From NCBI RefSeq assembly GCF_018889995.1, contig NZ_CP076547.1, forward strand, positions 2,170,001 to 2,234,000: a stretch of 64,000 nt of DNA, given 5' to 3'. Positions 52,884 through 61,882 of this stretch are shown here, piece after piece (position 1 is the first letter of the stretch; every line of letters begins with the position of its first letter). The position numbers and the translations under genes were made by a program. The stretch is from Subtercola sp. PAMC28395. Lineage in GTDB: Bacteria > Actinomycetota > Actinomycetes > Actinomycetales > Microbacteriaceae. The notes beneath the pieces were generated by a model. It was given only the letters and a program-made list of their open reading frames with translations, was not told where the DNA came from and searched no databases.

Positions 52884-54575
52884 TCAGCGTCTGAGTTCAG
52901 CGTCGATTCGTTCGATGCGTGAGACGACGGATGCCCGTTTCGGCGATTGCGCCGGCAGACGCTGCAGACAGGCGATCCACACCTCGCGGTCGTAGGCGCA
53001 CTCATCAGTGTGGGCGTAGGCCAGCAACACATCCGCTGAGGCATCGGTCATCAGCGATTCGCGCACATTTGCACTGATCTCGGCCCGGATCTCCACAACT
53101 CCGGGCGCAGTCGAACCCATCACCACGGGGCCGACGTACGCGGCCAGGGCAACGCGGTGCGCTCCACGTTCGAGAAACGCCAGCACGCGATGAGCATCGA
53201 GTTCAAGCGGAGTGGCGAGTCGATAGGGGCGTGATTCGATGACGACGGAAGGGTCGACCTCAGCCAACACGGCACGCAATCGTACGATCTCTGCCCTCAG
53301 GGTGGCGACCGAATTGTCGGCTGTGTAGAGCTTCTGTGCCAGTTGCTCGGCCGAGAGCCCGCGGCGGTGCCACGCCAGCAGCGTCAGGATCTCGGTGTGG
53401 CGGGCGCTGAGTTCGACTGTGTTTGCAGCTGCGCCGACCGTGAGGCGGCCAACCTCGCGGCCGAGCACACTGAGTTGCCGGGCATCCGTTGCTCGCGGCT
53501 TCTTCGTGCTGCTCGATGAGCGGGCCCTGGTCTCGACGTTGCCGGGTGCGCCGCTGATTGCGCTGTTCACCGTGTTGATGCTGGTGGCTGTGTTCATGCT
53601 CACGGCGGTATTGATGGCAGCCGTATTGATGGCAGCGGTCGGGTTGATAGCAGCGATCGTGTTGGCAACGGCCGTTTTGGCCGCGGCCGTGTTGGCAACG
53701 ACGTGCCCTCCCGCACCTGGCCAGCCAGCAGTGTCTCCTGGCCTCGGAGGCAGTCGCAGCTGCGTGGTGAGGCCGAGTCTGGGGTGGGCCCGGGCCAGTT
53801 GGTGGATGCGCAGTTCGGATTCCGCTGCGGCTACAGCGGCCTCGAGCAGGGGCATTGTCGCCGGAGAGACGGCATTGTCGCCGCCGGTGATGTCGATGAC
53901 ACCGAGAATGTCGCCGGTAGCGGGGTCGTGCACGGGAACGGCGGTGCAGCTCCAGGGGTGCACGATGCGGTTGAAGTGCTCCGCGCCACCGATCTGGATG
54001 CCATGGTCGAGTGCCAGGGCAGTGCCCGGGGCGCTTGTCCCGACACTGGCCTCAGACCAGTCGGCACCCTCGACGAAGTACATGCCCTCTGCACGGCGGC
54101 GCAGTTCGCGGTCACCGTCGATCCAGAGCAGTCTGCCGGCCTGGTCCCCGATTGCGACGATGAGACCGCTCTCGAAGGTGTGGGCGATCAGCAGGCGGTG
54201 GATGATCGGCAGCACCAGCGACAAGGGATGCTCCCTGCGGTACTCGCGCAGGGTCTCATCGTCGAGGTCGAATCGCGGAAGAAGCGTGTCGGGGTCGAGT
54301 TTTCGCGCCAGCGAGCGCATCCACGACTCCTCGACCAGGCGGCGCACGCCAGCCGCGTCTGCATAGTCGGTGCCCACAGAGTGGTCGAGAGCGCTGCTGG
54401 CGCCGGTTCGGGTGCCCGAGGTGTCTACAACGCTTCTGGCGGTGTTGTCCAAGCCGGTGTCCAGACTCGTTCCAGCGCCGATCAGCGCATCGTGGGCCTG
54501 CGCCTGGGATCGCGCACGTTCGCGTGGGCCATCATGACGGCCGCCTGGCGGGGCGACAATCCAGGGACTGGCCAC
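52884..54575 (-). CDS. GAF-domain transcriptional regulator of the aldehyde dehydrogenase operon (AcoR-like)
   Basis: This 563-residue protein has an N-terminal GAF-type sensor region (LVEESWMRSLARKLDPDTLLPRFDLDD through RIVHPWSCTAVPVHDPATGDILGVIDITGG) as in AcoR-type activators of acetoin and aldehyde catabolism. It lacks the sigma54 AAA+ domain of classic AcoR. The C-terminal region (SARHTEILTLLAWHRRGLSAEQLAQKLY) is a LuxR-like winged helix. In between is an unusual Asn/Thr/Ala/Ile-rich linker (53572-53703) made of 15-bp repeats. The start GTG at 54575 has CGGAG upstream. It is upstream of the aldehyde dehydrogenase on the same strand and likely controls it. Confidence 0.85.
   Translation of the reverse strand: MASPWIVAPPGGRHDGPRERARSQAQAHDALIGAGTSLDTGLDNTARSVVDTSGTRTGASSALDHSVGTDYADAAGVRRLVEESWMRSLARKLDPDTLLPRFDLDDETLREYRREHPLSLVLPIIHRLLIAHTFESGLIVAIGDQAGRLLWIDGDRELRRRAEGMYFVEGADWSEASVGTSAPGTALALDHGIQIGGAEHFNRIVHPWSCTAVPVHDPATGDILGVIDITGGDNAVSPATMPLLEAAVAAAESELRIHQLARAHPRLGLTTQLRLPPRPGDTAGWPGAGGHVVANTAAAKTAVANTIAAINPTAAINTAAINTAVSMNTATSINTVNSAISGAPGNVETRARSSSSTKKPRATDARQLSVLGREVGRLTVGAAANTVELSARHTEILTLLAWHRRGLSAEQLAQKLYTADNSVATLRAEIVRLRAVLAEVDPSVVIESRPYRLATPLELDAHRVLAFLERGAHRVALAAYVGPVVMGSTAPGVVEIRAEISANVRESLMTDASADVLLAYAHTDECAYDREVWIACLQRLPAQSPKRASVVSRIERIDAELRR
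53572..53703. repeat. 15-bp-period repeat array inside the GAF regulator gene
   Basis: Near-repeated units such as GTATTGATGGCAGCC, GTATTGATGGCAGCG and GTGTTGGCAACGGCC encode a linker of the kind AINTA-AINTA in the minus-strand protein. The period of 15 bp preserves the frame. Confidence 0.75.
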
Positions 54576-54590
54576 GGTTCTCCGATCTTC

Positions 54591-54740
54591 GTTGATCTGG
54601 TGAGCGTTGATCTGGTGAGCGTTGAGCTGCTGAGTGTTGAGCTGCTGAATGTTGATCTGCTGAGTGTTGAGCTGGCTTGTGTTGAGCTGACACGTTTTGT
54701 GCTGACGCGTGTCGAGCTGACAAATTCTGTGGTGCGCATT
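54591..54740. repeat. 15-bp tandem repeat array upstream of the GAF regulator gene
   Basis: About ten contiguous 15-bp units begin with two identical copies of GTTGATCTGGTGAGC (54591-54605, 54606-54620) and decay with distance. No gene lies here. Its left end is 15 bp upstream of the regulator start codon. Confidence 0.9.
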
Positions 54741-54809
54741 TTGTGCTGAGCGTTGTGTGCTTGCGATTCTTGTGAGCTTTTATCCGGTCTGCTGCGACCT
54801 CTGGCGAGT

Positions 54810-56318
54810 CTACCGCCCCTGACCCCGCGCTGGCCGGGCGCGCTCGACGTCTTCGACCCGGGCTTCGGGCATAGCGGCAGCCGCGAATATCGTTGCTCCA
54901 GCACACACAGCGATGGCAACGAAGGCACTTCCAGATGCGAGCGCGATGACCGCCGGATCGTGTTGGGAGCCTGCTCCGGAGCCCGCCCCAACACTGTGCG
55001 CCGCATAGATGCCATTCGCGATCGCTCCGAAGATCGCGACTCCGACTGCGCTGCCGATGGAGCGGGCGAACAGGTTGGTGCCGGTGACGACACCACGCTC
55101 GTTCCAGGGCACGCTCGATTGCGCGGCGATGAGTGCCGGGGTAGCCGTGAGCCCAAGACCCAGGCCCACGACGAAACAGCTCGCGGCGGTCAGCCAGAGG
55201 TTGGGCGTGGTAGCGGTGAAGCACAGCGCGAGTGTGCCGATGACCGCGATGCTGGTACCGATGAGAACAGTGCGGCGAAATCCGAGCCGCAGGTAGAGAC
55301 GCCCCGATTGTGATGCAGAGATCGGCCAGCCCACCGTGAGTGCTGCAACAGCCAGCCCGGAAACGATGGGTGTGACGCCGATCGACCCCTCGAGGAACGT
55401 AGGCACGAATGAGGTGAGCCCGACGAGGATGGCGCCGACGCCGAGCGACACGAGGGTCGTCGTCAACAGGAGTCGCCTCGAGAAGACCCAGAGGGGCAGG
55501 ATCGGTTCGGCGGCCCGACGCTCGGCGAGCACGAACATGACCAGAAGCAGCGCCCCGAGAACGAATGCGCCGATGCTGATCGCAGAATCCCACGCCCACG
55601 CCTGTCCGCCTTCCAGCACCGCCAGAATGAGGGCGCTGAGGCCCAGGGTGAGCAACACGGCACCCGCGTAGTCGATCGTGTGCTTCTGCGGGGCGATCTT
55701 CTCATGGAGGTTCTTCACGAGCATCCACCCCGCAAGAAAGCAGAGCGGAATGTTGACGAAGAAGATCCAGCGCCACGAGACGAACTCCGAGAAGACTCCA
55801 CCGAGGGTCGGGCCGACTACAGAGGAGACGGCCCAGACGCTCGCGATGTAGCCCTGCACTTTGGCCCGTTCGGCCACGCTGTAGATGTCGCCGGCGATAG
55901 TGACGGCCATCGGTTGCACGGCGCCTGCGCCGAGGCCCTGCACCACGCGGAAGGCGATGAGAGCGGGCATGCTCCACGCGAACCCGCAGAGAATGGAGCC
56001 GACCAGGAAGAGACCGATACCGACGAGGATGATCGGCTTGCGCCCGAGCGTGTCACTCAGTTTCGCGTAGACGGGCACCGACACCGCTTGCGCGAGCAGG
56101 TATATCGAGAACAGCCACGGAAACTGGGAGAAGCCGCCGATGTCGCTGACGATCGAGGGAACGGAGGTTGCCAGGATCGTCGAGTCGATGGCGACGAGGC
56201 CTGTCGTGAGCATGAGGGCGATGAGTACGGGGCCGCGCTCGGAGCGGAAGCCGACGTCAGCGCGGGTCGCCGCGCCGGTCACGCTGCGAGGGAGGTTTCT
56301 GCGCTGGCGTGGTTGCAC
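54810..56318 (-). CDS. MFS efflux transporter (DHA2-type)
   Basis: This is a 502-residue major-facilitator protein of the DHA2/EmrB-QacA type with about fourteen hydrophobic segments. Motif A is present as KLSDTLGRKPIILVG, motif C as VVGPTLGGVFSEFVSWRWIFFVNIP, and an N-terminal D1 motif as LDxTILA (AIDSTILATSVPSI). Such pumps expel hydrophobic toxins or drugs with protons. The substrate is unknown. The long basic N terminus and tail are typical. Confidence 0.92.
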   Translation of the reverse strand: MQPRQRRNLPRSVTGAATRADVGFRSERGPVLIALMLTTGLVAIDSTILATSVPSIVSDIGGFSQFPWLFSIYLLAQAVSVPVYAKLSDTLGRKPIILVGIGLFLVGSILCGFAWSMPALIAFRVVQGLGAGAVQPMAVTIAGDIYSVAERAKVQGYIASVWAVSSVVGPTLGGVFSEFVSWRWIFFVNIPLCFLAGWMLVKNLHEKIAPQKHTIDYAGAVLLTLGLSALILAVLEGGQAWAWDSAISIGAFVLGALLLVMFVLAERRAAEPILPLWVFSRRLLLTTTLVSLGVGAILVGLTSFVPTFLEGSIGVTPIVSGLAVAALTVGWPISASQSGRLYLRLGFRRTVLIGTSIAVIGTLALCFTATTPNLWLTAASCFVVGLGLGLTATPALIAAQSSVPWNERGVVTGTNLFARSIGSAVGVAIFGAIANGIYAAHSVGAGSGAGSQHDPAVIALASGSAFVAIAVCAGATIFAAAAMPEARVEDVERARPARGQGR

Positions 56319-56477
56319 ACTGATTCGTCCATCACGAAGGGCATTTGATTCTCATGAGTCATCCAATTGACGGCGGGCTTCACCTTCAGGAAGTCAGGCT
56401 ACGCCCGTTGTGCCCCTTTCATTGACCAGCGCGAAGTACATTTCGCAGTCTCCGCCAATGTGCACGTAGTGAGTCTG

Positions 56478-57531
56478 TCAGCACGGGTTGCCGTCTGAGC
56501 CGACACACGGTGGAGCTGCACTGTTTTGCGGTTCTGGAGCTAAACCGGGCATTGGCGAAAGCGGGACAGTGAACACGAATGGGGCAGGGTTCGAGTAGAT
56601 CTTTGTGACCCCCGATGATCCTGAGGATGTTGATCCAGATGATGCAGATCGCTTCCGCGCGTCAGCAGCAGCCTGCTGGGCTGCGACTTGGTCAGCGTTG
56701 CTCTGCTGCACGGCCTTCGCTGCCGTTACATAGACACTCAACGCTTCCGTCAGTGCGGCCACGTCGGTTGTTACCTTCGCGGTCGCAGTGGGAGTCGGAG
56801 TGTCAGTCGCAGTCGATGTGGCAGTGACAGCATCAGTCCCACTCGCAGTGGCGGACGCCGCGGCGAGTGCCGCGAGTGCAGCCGTGAGCGCATCTTTCGT
56901 TCCCTGGTCTGCGCTGGGGTTGCTGGCGATGAGTGCGACACTCGCTGCCGGGACCGAGGTGGCCAGGGCGACGAGTGCAGCCTCGCCAGCAGCGAGTTGA
57001 GAGTTCACATCGGCTAGCGTGATGGCAATTTGGTCTGTGCGAGCGCGCGCATCGGAGATCTGCTGGGTGAGCGTGGTCGTCAATTCGGCAAGCTGAGCAG
57101 GGCGAAGCGACGCAGGATTCACCTTGGGGGGGGACTACCGACGAGGTCGCTTTTGCCGTTGTGATCGTGTTGCTTGTCTGTTCACTGTCGATCGATGACA
57201 GTTGGGCTGTGATGCCCGCTTGCTCGTCGCTCCCGGCATAGCCGTCGGTTTGGGCCACCGTCGAGCCCAGTCCGGTGCGAACGGAACTGAGCGCAGCCGT
57301 TGCCGTTTCTAGCTCGGAGAGCGCAGCATCCTGTGCAGTGCCCGCGGCAAGCAGGTCGGACTCGGCCTGCTGCGCTGTCGCGACTGCCCTGTCGTGGACC
57401 TCGGCATTGTGGATGACGTTCGCGGTGACGCCCCCAGCGGTTAGAAGCGCAACGACAACAGAGAAGCTGACAAGTCCGATCAACTTGGTGCGGCGTGTAG
57501 GGGCCGGAGGCCTGGACGCGACGATGCTCAT
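56478..57531 (-). pseudogene. Secreted coiled-coil protein, frameshifted at a G8 tract
   Basis: Two overlapping frames form one protein of about 350 residues. The first part (57531 down to about 57134) is MSIVASRP..., a signal anchor (LIGLVSFSVVVALLTAGGVTA) and a coiled coil (AQQAESDLLAAGTAQDAALSELETATAALSSV). The second part (from about 57126 to 56478) continues the coiled coil (LTTTLTQQISDARARTDQIA) and a Ser/Thr-rich linker, and ends in a Cys-containing tail (CVGSDGNPC). They are joined by a +1 shift at eight Gs (57126-57133). Removing one G would restore the frame. It is therefore a sequencing error, a phase-variable gene or a fresh pseudogene. No enzyme motif is seen. Confidence 0.78.
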
Positions 57532-57690
57532 GATTTCCCCCCGGCATGCAGCGGATTCGCACGCGAATCCCAAGGATAGCTGACCGGGAATCTGGCACTG
57601 AATCCGACATCGAACGCGTGCTCGGCACTACCTGTCAAGCCGTCGGCACAGAGCGAGCGAATGCGCCTGCCGGATCGTACGCTGGAAATC

Positions 57691-59214
57691 ATGACAGCAC
57701 GGAAACAGGCTCGGCCCAGAACACTCCTTATTCTCGGAGCCAGCGGAGACCTCACGAAGCGGCTGCTCCTTCCGGGGATTTCGAGTCTCATCGCAAGCAC
57801 GGTGCCGGCCGATCGGGAGATGGTCGCAGGCCTTCGCATCGTGGGCTCGGGGCGGTCGAAGCGGAGCCGCAGCGACTGGCAGAAACAGGTGGAGGCCGCG
57901 CTCGCCGAGGCGGGTGTGAGGGCAGCGGATGCCCGTGCCCTTGTTGCGGCGGCCGACTATGTTGTTGCAGACCCGACCTCGAAGGACGACCTGAACCAGA
58001 TCATCGAGGGTATCGATGCTGGCGGTAGCAGCAGCGCCAGCCAGGGCCCCGATGCAGGAGACGTAGCTGGGTTGATCATCTACTTCGCCCTGCCGCCTGC
58101 GATTGTACTGACCGTCGCCGATGCTCTGTCGAAACTGAGCGCAACGGCGACCAAGATTCTCGAGACGGCGGTGTTGGCCGTCGAGAAGCCATTCGGATCG
58201 GACTCGCGCAGTGCCGCGACCCTCAACCGCCGGCTGCTCAAGGTTGTCTCCGAAGAGCAGATCCACCGGGTCGATCACTTTCTCGGCATGGCTACCGTTC
58301 TCAACCTGGTCGGTCTGAGGTTCGTGAACCGTTTGATCGAGCCGATCTGGAACGCAGACAACATCGAGAAGGTCGAGATCGTCTACGACGAAGACCTGGG
58401 CCTCGAAGGCCGCGCCGGTTACTACGACACCTCGGGCGCGCTCGTCGACATGCTGCAGTCTCATCTGCTGCAGGTGCTCTCGATCGTGGCGATGGAGGCG
58501 CCGGCGAGCATCGACCCCGTCGACTTCCGTGCGGCGACGGCGCAGGTGTTGCGAGCCACCGAGGTCTGGTCAGGGCCCCCGGTGCTCTCCGGAACGACGT
58601 TACCGAGCAGGCGCGCGCGATACACCGCTGGAACGGTGGGTGGGGATGCGCGCACCGGGGAGACGGGCCGCGGCAGAAGCATGCCTGCGTACGCGAAGGA
58701 GAAGGGTGTCGATCCCTCTCGCGAGACCGAGACCCTCGCCGAGATGGTGGTCGAGGTGAACACGCGCCGGTGGGCGGGCGTGCCGTTCGTACTTCGGTCG
58801 GGCAAGGCGATCGGCGTGCCTCGTAAGGAGATCATCCTGACCTTGAAACCCGTGGGGTTCGTGCCGCGTGGATTGACCGGCACTGAGCGACCGGAACGCA
58901 TCGTGGTGGGGTTGAAGCCGTCGTCGGTCACGCTCGAATTGACCATGAACGGCGATGGAGACCCGTTCGGGCTCGACCGACACGACCTGTCGGCGACACT
59001 GGATGCTGCGCCCATCACCGCGTACGGAGAGGTCATGCGGGGTGTGCTCGGCGGCGACCCCACACTCTCGATCAGGGGTGACGTTGCGGAGACGTGCTGG
59101 CGTATCGTCGCGCCGGTGCTGAACTCATGGAGGCGGAATGAGGTGCCTCTCGAGGAGTACCGTGCAGGCAGCGAGGGGCCTGCGGCGTGGGGGCGTGACA
59201 TCACCCCTCACTGA
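57691..59214 (+). CDS. Glucose-6-phosphate dehydrogenase-like protein
   Basis: This 507-residue protein has the two G6PDH landmarks. They are the N-terminal NADP-binding GASGDLTKRLLLPGI (residues 16-30) and the active-site region RVDHFLGMATVLNLVGLRF, with the catalytic His. Later blocks (VDMLQSHLLQVLSIVAMEAP, RWAGVPFVLRSGKAI) also fit. It would oxidise glucose 6-phosphate to the lactone. Actinobacteria often have a second, divergent copy and this one seems of that kind. It lies apart from tkt/tal/opcA. ATG at 57691 is preferred to the one at 57661; both lack a good ribosome binding site. Confidence 0.87.
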   Translation: MTARKQARPRTLLILGASGDLTKRLLLPGISSLIASTVPADREMVAGLRIVGSGRSKRSRSDWQKQVEAALAEAGVRAADARALVAAADYVVADPTSKDDLNQIIEGIDAGGSSSASQGPDAGDVAGLIIYFALPPAIVLTVADALSKLSATATKILETAVLAVEKPFGSDSRSAATLNRRLLKVVSEEQIHRVDHFLGMATVLNLVGLRFVNRLIEPIWNADNIEKVEIVYDEDLGLEGRAGYYDTSGALVDMLQSHLLQVLSIVAMEAPASIDPVDFRAATAQVLRATEVWSGPPVLSGTTLPSRRARYTAGTVGGDARTGETGRGRSMPAYAKEKGVDPSRETETLAEMVVEVNTRRWAGVPFVLRSGKAIGVPRKEIILTLKPVGFVPRGLTGTERPERIVVGLKPSSVTLELTMNGDGDPFGLDRHDLSATLDAAPITAYGEVMRGVLGGDPTLSIRGDVAETCWRIVAPVLNSWRRNEVPLEEYRAGSEGPAAWGRDITPH

Positions 59215-59297
59215 GACTGCGAACGCGCACCAGCGGGCGGGTGCATCGACTCGCAGAGTCGTTGATGATCCGTCATTTTCGGCGTAGTGTTGAGGGT

Positions 59298-60107
59298 ATG
59301 TCAGACATGCTGCCCGAACCCCTCGTCACCCAGACGCCGCCGACGATGATCATCGGCCGGGTGACCCGAAAGACGAACAACTCGCTTGTCCTGACGTTCA
59401 ACGATGGGCCCGCAAGCGCTCCGCTGGCGGTAGCGCAGCAGGGCGGGGCTGACGGGGTCGGTTCGAAGCTCGGTGTTCTCTTCGGTTTCAAGAACGGTGG
59501 CTCGGGCCAGCACGTGATGACCATGCGCGACGGCTCGGTGGTCACGGTGGTCACCAGCGGAGGAGACCCCACTCGCATAGTGCGGGGTCCAGGTTCAGGT
59601 TCCGGCTCCGGCGCGGGCTCAGCGGGAGAAGCGATTGCCACCGTGGAACGGGGCGACGTCTCGAAGGTGATACTGGCTGACGGAACACACCTCTTCACGA
59701 TCATTCCCGATCCCGTGGAGCCGAAATCTCCCGAGTTATACAGGCTGCGTGTGGTTGCTGGCGGCTCCGCCGGTGATGCTTCAGGCCTTGCGGGCTTCGC
59801 GGGCACTGCCGGTGATTTCGCTGCCGAGTCGGGTCTTGATGTCACGGGTTCAGAGATCGGGCGGCTCGATGTGATCCTGCAACCCAATGCGTGGCGGCTG
59901 GGGCTCAACAATCTGGGCCTCGACGGGGTCATCGGCGACCTGGCCGATCTCACGAACATGTCCGGGAGGAGCTCCCTGCCCATTCTCGTCCAGGGAACGC
60001 GTCTCATCGTGACCGGTCAGCTGTCCGAGCTACAGCGCGACATTCTCTGCGCCATCTGCGTCGATCTGGCGATCGGTCTCCGTCCGTACGTGAAGGCGAT
60101 GCGCTGA
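59298..60107 (+). CDS. Conserved hypothetical protein
   Basis: This 269-residue protein has no recognised motif. The N-terminal part is beta-rich (IGRVTRKTNNSLVLTFNDGP, LGVLFGFKNGGSGQHVMTMRDGSVVTVV). A Ser/Gly linker (GSGSGSGAGSAG) follows, and a second beta-rich part repeats the same kind of pattern (VSKVILADGTHLFTIIPD, ILQPNAWRLGLNNLG). The last 40 residues contain LSELQRDILCAICVDLAIGLRPYVKAM, which looks like an amphipathic helix. The beta pattern recalls Tubby-like or LURP-one-like folds used for lipid binding, but I cannot support a call. ATG at 59298 has GAGGG upstream. Confidence 0.7.
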   Translation: MSDMLPEPLVTQTPPTMIIGRVTRKTNNSLVLTFNDGPASAPLAVAQQGGADGVGSKLGVLFGFKNGGSGQHVMTMRDGSVVTVVTSGGDPTRIVRGPGSGSGSGAGSAGEAIATVERGDVSKVILADGTHLFTIIPDPVEPKSPELYRLRVVAGGSAGDASGLAGFAGTAGDFAAESGLDVTGSEIGRLDVILQPNAWRLGLNNLGLDGVIGDLADLTNMSGRSSLPILVQGTRLIVTGQLSELQRDILCAICVDLAIGLRPYVKAMR

Positions 60108-60130
60108 GCCCGAGATGGGCTGAGTTGACG

Positions 60131-60189
60131 CTGCGACGCCGCTGCGACGCCGCTCACGCCGCTGACGCCGCTGATGCTGCTGATGCTGC
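60131..60189. repeat. Short-period repeat tract between convergent genes
   Basis: Two 11-bp units (CTGCGACGCCG) are followed by several 9-bp units (CTCACGCCG, CTGACGCCG, CTGATGCTG, CTGATGCTG). It lies in the 115-bp gap before the LCP gene end. Confidence 0.7.
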
Positions 60190-60222
60190 GCTGGCCGTGC
60201 AGCATGTCGGGCTGGAATCACC

Positions 60223-61716
60223 TCAGTTGATGCAGGAGCCTGACGCGTAACTGGTGGTCGGGGCGTCCGTTGCGGGGGCAGACGAGGCCGGGGTGCTCGC
60301 GGGAGCGTCGCTTGTCGCTGGAGCAGCCGCGCTGGGGTCCACGGCAGCGAGGCCGTCAGTGCCGAGAATGAGCGTGACGTCAGTGGCGTCCGAAGACTCC
60401 TCCAGGGCGGCACCCGGTACATAGGCGGCGAGGGCCTTTGCGTCACCCTCCTTGCCAGGAGCGTACTGAATGGTGGTCGTTGCACGCGTGGCCGCAGAGT
60501 CGGGGGTACCGGTCTTGAATCCGAACCCGCCCAGGGCATCGGTGTTCGAGGCCGCCACGCCGTCGGAGTCGCTGGCGTTCAGCACCGTCACCGTGACGTC
60601 GCCGACGTTCGAAGCCGTCGCCGAGTCATACGCCGACGGTGCCGACGAAGCTGACCCAGACGAACCGGAGCCGCCTGGGTTGACGATGCCCTGGATGAAC
60701 GCGGGCATGGCAGCCGTGTCGACCTCGACGATTGAGACATCGTTGCCATCGACGGTGATGGTCGGTGTGCCGGTGATGGGAATGGTGGCCGACGAGATCT
60801 TGTCGGCGTTCAGGTTTCGCATCTGCGCTGCGAGATCGATGATGTTCAGCCCGGAGTCGGTCTCGATCGATGAACTGATCGCGTCAAGAACGCTCGCGAG
60901 CTTGCCGGGATTCAGCAGGGTGCCGGCCGAGAGGATCTGCCGGGCTTCGACAGAGAGAAAGTACTGCTGCCGCACTTCGCGGTCGAGGTCGCCGCGGGGG
61001 AGCCCGTGGCGCTGCCTCACGAATGAGAGAGCCTGCGATGCGTTGAGTTCAGACACACCAGCGGGCAGATTGATTGCAGAGAAGGGGTCGTCAACCGCCT
61101 CATTCAGGCACACCTGCACCGGCCCGAGCGCCTGCACGACGTTGTAGAAGCCGAGCAGGGAGACGCGAACGAAATGGTCGATCGTGAGGCCGGTGAGGTT
61201 CTGGATGGTCGTGATGAGCAGCTTCGCGCCCCCGGCGTCGCCTCCACCGTTCTCGGTGCCGAGCACGAACGCCGAATTCAGTTTGCCCTTGCCGTTGTCA
61301 GGGATGTCGACCCAGGAGTCTCGAGGCAGCGAGATCATGGTTGCCGAGCTGCCATCCGCCGGCAGATGAACGATGATCATCGTGTCGGTCGAGGTGCCGC
61401 CGCCATCTTGCTCGGTACCGAGCTGTGCCAGTTGCTCCGGAGTCGCGTTGTCGGGCCGGTGATCGTCGCCGACCAGGAGGATGTTCTGGTCTTTACCGCT
61501 GCCGCCGTTGCTCCCGATGCCGTCGATGTGAGTGATCCCGTTGACGAACCTCTGGTAGTTGTAGGCGACGTACCCACCCGTCACCACGACGGCGAGCACC
61601 ACCACAATGACGATCCACCGGGTCGCGACCTGGCGTCGCCGCCGACGCCGACGCTGCTCGGGCGTGAGCGGCCGGTGCTGGCGGGGTTGCTGATGGGGCG
61701 GGGTCACAGTAGTCAT
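60223..61716 (-). CDS. LCP (LytR-CpsA-Psr) cell-wall ligase with a LytR C-terminal domain
   Basis: In this 497-residue protein a cytosolic basic N terminus (about 30 residues, with a run of arginines) precedes one transmembrane helix (WIVIVVVLAVVVTGGYVAY) and an extracellular LCP domain: NILLVGDDHRPDN, DTMIIVHL, ISLPRDSWVDIP, SFVRQRHGLPRGDLDREVRQQ. The arginines that bind the polyprenyl-pyrophosphate substrate are present. A LytR_C domain follows (VTVTVLNASDSDGVAASNTDALGGFGF), and the tail is Ser/Ala/Pro-rich. LCP enzymes attach teichoic-acid-like or arabinogalactan-type glycans to peptidoglycan. It is transcribed toward the hypothetical gene at 59298. Confidence 0.92.
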   Translation of the reverse strand: MTTVTPPHQQPRQHRPLTPEQRRRRRRRQVATRWIVIVVVLAVVVTGGYVAYNYQRFVNGITHIDGIGSNGGSGKDQNILLVGDDHRPDNATPEQLAQLGTEQDGGGTSTDTMIIVHLPADGSSATMISLPRDSWVDIPDNGKGKLNSAFVLGTENGGGDAGGAKLLITTIQNLTGLTIDHFVRVSLLGFYNVVQALGPVQVCLNEAVDDPFSAINLPAGVSELNASQALSFVRQRHGLPRGDLDREVRQQYFLSVEARQILSAGTLLNPGKLASVLDAISSSIETDSGLNIIDLAAQMRNLNADKISSATIPITGTPTITVDGNDVSIVEVDTAAMPAFIQGIVNPGGSGSSGSASSAPSAYDSATASNVGDVTVTVLNASDSDGVAASNTDALGGFGFKTGTPDSAATRATTTIQYAPGKEGDAKALAAYVPGAALEESSDATDVTLILGTDGLAAVDPSAAAPATSDAPASTPASSAPATDAPTTSYASGSCIN

Positions 61717-61798
61717 CGGGTACGAGCCTAGGCAGATCGAGGTGTGCAGACCCTGAGCGACCCGGCTCTTGGCGGAAAACAGTCAGCCCGATCCTCCA

Positions 61799-61882
61799 GA
61801 CCACGCAGTAGATCACGCAGCAGATCACGCAGCAGACCAGCGCAGCAGCCGGGCAACAGATCAGCGCAGCCGCCGGGCACGT
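61799..61882. repeat. Tandem 12-bp and 24-bp repeats over the end of the MBL gene
   Basis: Three 12-bp units (GACCACGCAGTA, GATCACGCAGCA, GATCACGCAGCA, 61799-61834) are followed by two related 24-bp units (61835-61858, 61859-61882). The last of these contains the stop codon of the MBL gene at 61861-61863. Confidence 0.8.

Noticed and set aside
54591..54740. A CRISPR-like array
   Set aside because: Units are contiguous with no spacers, only 15 bp long, and no cas gene is present.
53703..54749. A frame that reads as VDLVS/VELLS pentapeptide repeats
   Set aside because: The repeats come from the 15-bp DNA array alone, and the rest of the frame is antisense to the GAF regulator. It is not a pentapeptide-repeat protein.
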